Part shown: positions 4,666-7,825 of the stretch, in pieces | Layout: each line of letters begins with the position of its first letter | Position numbering within the stretch: the first letter of the stretch is position 1 | Origin: Clostridia bacterium | Lineage (GTDB): Bacteria; Bacillota; Clostridia; Oscillospirales; CAG-272 | DNA: 7,825 nucleotides | Direction of reading: 5' to 3' | NCBI GenBank assembly: GCA_024404655.1 | Contig: JAKSPR010000124.1 | Coordinates: forward strand, 1-7,825 | The notes under the pieces: model-generated | Database searches by the model: none | Told to the model about the DNA's origin: nothing | The model's input: the letters and a program-made list of their open reading frames with translations, nothing else | Translations under genes and position numbers: made by a program

Positions 4666-7600
4666 ATGGCAAAGGAACAGCTGACTGTTTCCGATCCCGC
4701 AAAGAAAACACGGCCGTGGTATCTGGCAGGTGCCTTTTTTCTGCCGCTGGTCCTCATGTATCTCATCTATATCGGCATGGAGGTCTGGCCCTTCGGCAAA
4801 AACTCCGTTCTGGTTCTGGATCTGAACGGTCAGTATGTCTATTATTTTGAGGAATTCCGCCGGATCATCCACGGGGAGGCCAATCTGCTCTACAGCTGGA
4901 CGCGGTCTCTGGGCGGTGAGTTTCTCGGCATTTTCGCCTACTATCTCTGCAGTCCGTTTTCCCTGATCGCGGCGCTTCTGCCTGCGGCATGGATGACGGA
5001 ATCGCTGCTCGTCATGATCCTCTGCAAAGTGGGCATGTGCGGGGCAACAATGTCCTATTATCTGACAAAATCCCGCGGGGTGCGCTCCTATACGGCGATT
5101 CTGTTCGGCACGATGTATGCGCTGTGCGCCTACGGCGTCATTCAGGCAATGAACACCATGTGGATCGACGCCATGTACTTATTCCCACTGGTGCTCTTAG
5201 GCGTTGAGCGCATCATGCACGGGGGAAAACCGATCCTCTACTGTCTCTGCCTCTTTATTCTGTTCCTTACCAACTACTATATTGGCTACATGACGTGCAT
5301 CTTCCTTGTGATGTACTTCTTCTATGCCTATTTCACCGAAGCGAAGTTCAGCGTGAAGACCTTCGTCGGTTACGGACTGCGCTTTGCGCTGTATTCGGTT
5401 CTGGCGGCTGCCATGGCGGCGGCGCTCCTGATTCCGGCTTACTACGGTCTGACCTTCGGCAAGACGGAATTCCAGAATACGGACTACAGCTTCTTACAGC
5501 GTTTTGACTTCCTTGACCTTCTGACAAAGTTCCTGCCGGCATCCTATGATACCGTGCGTCCCGAGGGTCTTCCCGTGGTCTACTCCGGTATGCTGACCCT
5601 CATCTTTGCGCCGCTGTACTTTGCGTCCCGGGAGATCTCAAACAAGAAAAAAGTCTGGTCGGGCGTGATTTTGGTGTTCCTCTGCATGAGCATGAACGCA
5701 TCCACGGTGGATATCTTCTGGCACGGACTTTCCAAACCCAACTGGCTGAATTACCGCTACAGCTTCATGCTGTGCTTCTTCATCATCGCCATGGCGGCAG
5801 ACGCATTCTCCCGCTTTGCCCATGACCGTGCGGATCTCCCCGAAGACGGAGAGGATGCGGGTGTTTCCCTGCTCTCCATGAAATCGGTTCTGACCGTTTC
5901 ACTGGCGCTGTTCCTTGCGATTCTGGTCATTCAGAAGGAAGATTATGATTATCTTGATGACATCAACTGCATCTGGATGTCTCTTGCCTTTCTGGGCGGC
6001 TACTGTGCCGCGCTCCATCCGCTCCCCGGAAAGAAGTGGAAGATCGCGGGACAGGCGGCGGTTCTGGTGATCGTCTGCGTCGAGCTCTTTGCTTCCGGTC
6101 TTTCCGATCTGGTGGCGCTGGATGCGGATGTGGTCTACTCCGACCGTCAGCCCTACGCAAACTTCATGGCGCGGTTCCGTCCCATCGTCAGCGAAGTGCT
6201 TTCCAAAGACGAAAGCCTTTACCGCATGGAAAAGACGGTCCACAGAAAAGTCAACGACAACATGGCCCTTGGCATCCGGGGTATCTCCCATTCGTCCTCG
6301 GACCTCAATGCCTCGGTCATCAAGCTGCTGGGACAGTTTGGCTATTCCTCCCGCTCCCACTGGTCAAAGTATCTCGGCGGCACGCCGGTTTCCGATGCGC
6401 TGCTGGGCATCAAGTATGTCATCGCAGAAGACGAGGTCTCTCCGCTTTATAACGAAGTCGCCTCCACTGCCGATCTTTACGCTTACGAAAATCCCTACGC
6501 TCTCTCCATCGGCTATATGGCAAACGACGCTGTCTTTGATTACGACATGGAGGACACCACAACGCCCTTCAAGCGTCTCAACGACCTTGTGACGCGGATG
6601 CTGGGCGAGACGAAAACGGTGGAGCTGTTCAAGTCCATCGACGTGGACAAGACCGATTACAACAACTGCGACTACGGCTTCACAACGGGTCACAGAAAGT
6701 ATTCTCCCGAAAACGAGAACAAATCCGCTTCCCTGACTTACTCTCTGAAAGCGCCCAATGCCAATGAGATTTTCGTCTACTTCCCCTCCGACTGGGCAAG
6801 AGAAGTGGAGCTTTCGCTGAACGGCGAGGACTGGGGTACCTACTTCGGCAACGAGACCCGCCGCATCGTCTCCCTCGGCTCCTTCTTACCGAATGAGCCC
6901 TTCACCCTGCAGATGACGCTGAAGGAAGATGTGGTCTACATCGGCACCGGGGTCAACTACTTCTGGTATCTCGATGAGGACCTTTACAAAGAAATCATGC
7001 CGCGGCTGCAGGACTATGACCTGCAGGTAACGGACTGGAACGACACCCGGATCGAGGGTACCATTGTCAAGAACGAAGAACATACCCGGTTCTTTACCAC
7101 CATTCCATACGATGAGGGTTGGAAGGTCACGGTGGACGGCAAAGAATATCCCATCGAGCGTACGCTCGGTGCGCTGATCTCCGTCGATCTCTCGGGGCTG
7201 GAAGACGGTCTTCACACCGTGAAGATGCACTATATGCCCGACTGCTATGTCTGGGGCTTCCTGATCTCCGTCTCCGGTATCGTTCTGTTCCTTCTCTGTA
7301 CGCTGATCGCCCATCTGATCGGTCGATCCTCCCATCGCCGGGCAGAGCTGGAAACCGAAAGCGTCTCCGACGACCGCACGGTGATCCCGCTGTCCGAGCT
7401 GCTGTCGGAAATGGAAAAAGATACGGCAAAGCTCCCTCCGGAATCCACTGACGACGACGCGCTCCTTGATTCCTTGCTCCCGCCGACAGCCGATGAAACG
7501 GAAACAGAAGATGCTCCCGCGATGTCCCCTGCTTCGGATGCTCCCGCCCTGGACGAGGACCCGGTCATCGCCAGAGTTTCCGCGCTGGTCGATCATGCGC

Positions 7601-7749
7601 CGGAGAATGATTCTGTCCCAGAGGCTGATGATGCCGCTGACGCCGATTCTGCTGATCACGACGATGTCATGGGATTCCTTGACACGCTGTTTGAAGCGTC
7701 CCCCTCGGAGGATTCCGGCGACGCCGATACAGACAAAAAAACCGAATAA
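4666..7749 (+). CDS. yfhO: YfhO-family polytopic membrane protein (GT-C-like) with long acidic cytoplasmic tail
   Basis: 1027-aa integral membrane protein. About 14 hydrophobic segments lie between residues 18 and 480, then a large extracytoplasmic region (about 485-860), a final transmembrane helix (about 862-885) and a tail. YfhO-family landmarks are VLDLNGQYVYYF (50-61), NTMWIDAMYLFPLVLLGVER (163-182), TNYYIGYM (202-209), LNYRYSFM (361-368) and the juxtamembrane IPYDEGWKVTVDGK (813-826), then LHTVKMHYMPDCYVWGFLIS. In Bacillus subtilis YfhO acts with CsbB, which makes undecaprenyl-phosphate-GlcNAc, to glycosylate lipoteichoic acid; a sugar-transfer role is inferred here, and no csbB-like gene is in the window. 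Residues 886-1027 are an acidic tail beyond the usual family length of about 860, following a basic GRSSHRR that fixes it inside. The start is forced: an in-frame TGA lies at 4654-4656. AAGGA (4646-4650) is a poor 15 nt away. The gene is 28 bp after the anti-sigma stop, so it is in the same operon. Confidence 0.9.
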   Translation: MAKEQLTVSDPAKKTRPWYLAGAFFLPLVLMYLIYIGMEVWPFGKNSVLVLDLNGQYVYYFEEFRRIIHGEANLLYSWTRSLGGEFLGIFAYYLCSPFSLIAALLPAAWMTESLLVMILCKVGMCGATMSYYLTKSRGVRSYTAILFGTMYALCAYGVIQAMNTMWIDAMYLFPLVLLGVERIMHGGKPILYCLCLFILFLTNYYIGYMTCIFLVMYFFYAYFTEAKFSVKTFVGYGLRFALYSVLAAAMAAALLIPAYYGLTFGKTEFQNTDYSFLQRFDFLDLLTKFLPASYDTVRPEGLPVVYSGMLTLIFAPLYFASREISNKKKVWSGVILVFLCMSMNASTVDIFWHGLSKPNWLNYRYSFMLCFFIIAMAADAFSRFAHDRADLPEDGEDAGVSLLSMKSVLTVSLALFLAILVIQKEDYDYLDDINCIWMSLAFLGGYCAALHPLPGKKWKIAGQAAVLVIVCVELFASGLSDLVALDADVVYSDRQPYANFMARFRPIVSEVLSKDESLYRMEKTVHRKVNDNMALGIRGISHSSSDLNASVIKLLGQFGYSSRSHWSKYLGGTPVSDALLGIKYVIAEDEVSPLYNEVASTADLYAYENPYALSIGYMANDAVFDYDMEDTTTPFKRLNDLVTRMLGETKTVELFKSIDVDKTDYNNCDYGFTTGHRKYSPENENKSASLTYSLKAPNANEIFVYFPSDWAREVELSLNGEDWGTYFGNETRRIVSLGSFLPNEPFTLQMTLKEDVVYIGTGVNYFWYLDEDLYKEIMPRLQDYDLQVTDWNDTRIEGTIVKNEEHTRFFTTIPYDEGWKVTVDGKEYPIERTLGALISVDLSGLEDGLHTVKMHYMPDCYVWGFLISVSGIVLFLLCTLIAHLIGRSSHRRAELETESVSDDRTVIPLSELLSEMEKDTAKLPPESTDDDALLDSLLPPTADETETEDAPAMSPASDAPALDEDPVIARVSALVDHAPENDSVPEADDAADADSADHDDVMGFLDTLFEASPSEDSGDADTDKKTE

Positions 7750-7772
7750 CGCTTTTTATCTCATTATCTCAT

Positions 7773-7797
7773 GGGGCTGTCGCATTAAGGCAGCCCC
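7773..7797 (+). terminator. Stem-loop after the YfhO gene (terminator-like, no T-tract)
   Basis: GGGGCTG at 7773-7779 pairs with CAGCCCC at 7791-7797; a T-G and a C-G pair extend the stem to 9 bp with a 7-nt loop. It sits 23 bp after the stop codon, where the operon terminator is expected. It is followed by CAAAAAGAAAAG, not T residues, and the minus strand also has no T-tract after it, so it could instead be a 3'-end stabilising structure. The remaining 28 bp to the window end hold nothing I can assign. Confidence 0.45.
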
Positions 7798-7825
7798 CAA
7801 AAAGAAAAGCGGCAGCTTATTACCG

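Noticed and set aside
6886..7659. 257-codon minus-strand frame opposite the end of the YfhO gene
   Set aside because: The plus-strand frame carries unmistakable YfhO motifs through this region. The opposite frame has no domain and no ribosome binding site.

Overview
The window looks like chromosome of a low-oxygen Firmicute, most likely a moderately GC-rich Clostridia (Oscillospiraceae/Ruminococcaceae-like). The evidence is Shine-Dalgarno sites of the AGGAGG type, a consensus sigma-A promoter, a SleB-type spore/cortex hydrolase relative, a zinc-binding (ZAS) anti-sigma factor and a YfhO-family membrane protein. Assignment to a genus is not possible from the sequence alone. I see no mobile element, CRISPR array, tRNA or rRNA.

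Left part (1-1670), minus strand: an exported SleB-like protein with peptidoglycan-binding repeats (89-1048, possibly starting further upstream) lies downstream of a small unrecognised single-span membrane protein (1171-1566). They read leftwards from a 104-bp divergent intergenic region. On the other side of that region, reading rightwards, is a cytoplasmic M14-carboxypeptidase-fold protein (1671-2564), closed by a clear intrinsic terminator (2664-2690). Both hydrolase-like proteins keep their family signatures but seem to have lost catalytic residues. The SleB-like protein has Ala where the catalytic Glu belongs. The M14-like protein lacks the HxxE zinc motif. They look like paired pseudoenzymes, or enzymes converted to binding or regulatory roles, rather than ordinary cell-wall hydrolases.

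Right part (2700-7825), plus strand: an extended -10 sigma-A promoter (TTGCAT, 17 bp, TATAAT at 2761-2789) drives a three-gene operon. The genes are an ECF-type RNA polymerase sigma factor (2848-3543), its membrane-anchored zinc anti-sigma factor (3546-4637, overlapping or abutting the sigma gene), and a 1027-residue YfhO-family polytopic membrane protein (4666-7749). YfhO proteins are GT-C-like; in Bacillus subtilis YfhO works with CsbB to glycosylate lipoteichoic acid. The operon is therefore best read as an envelope-sensing regulator transcribed together with a surface-polymer modification enzyme. Its unusual parts are an acidic cytoplasmic tail of about 140 residues on YfhO carrying recurrent short hydrophobic motifs, a repeat-bearing Glu/Ala/Pro-rich ectodomain on the anti-sigma factor, and an acidic linker in the sigma factor. 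A hairpin without a T-tract follows the operon at 7773-7797.
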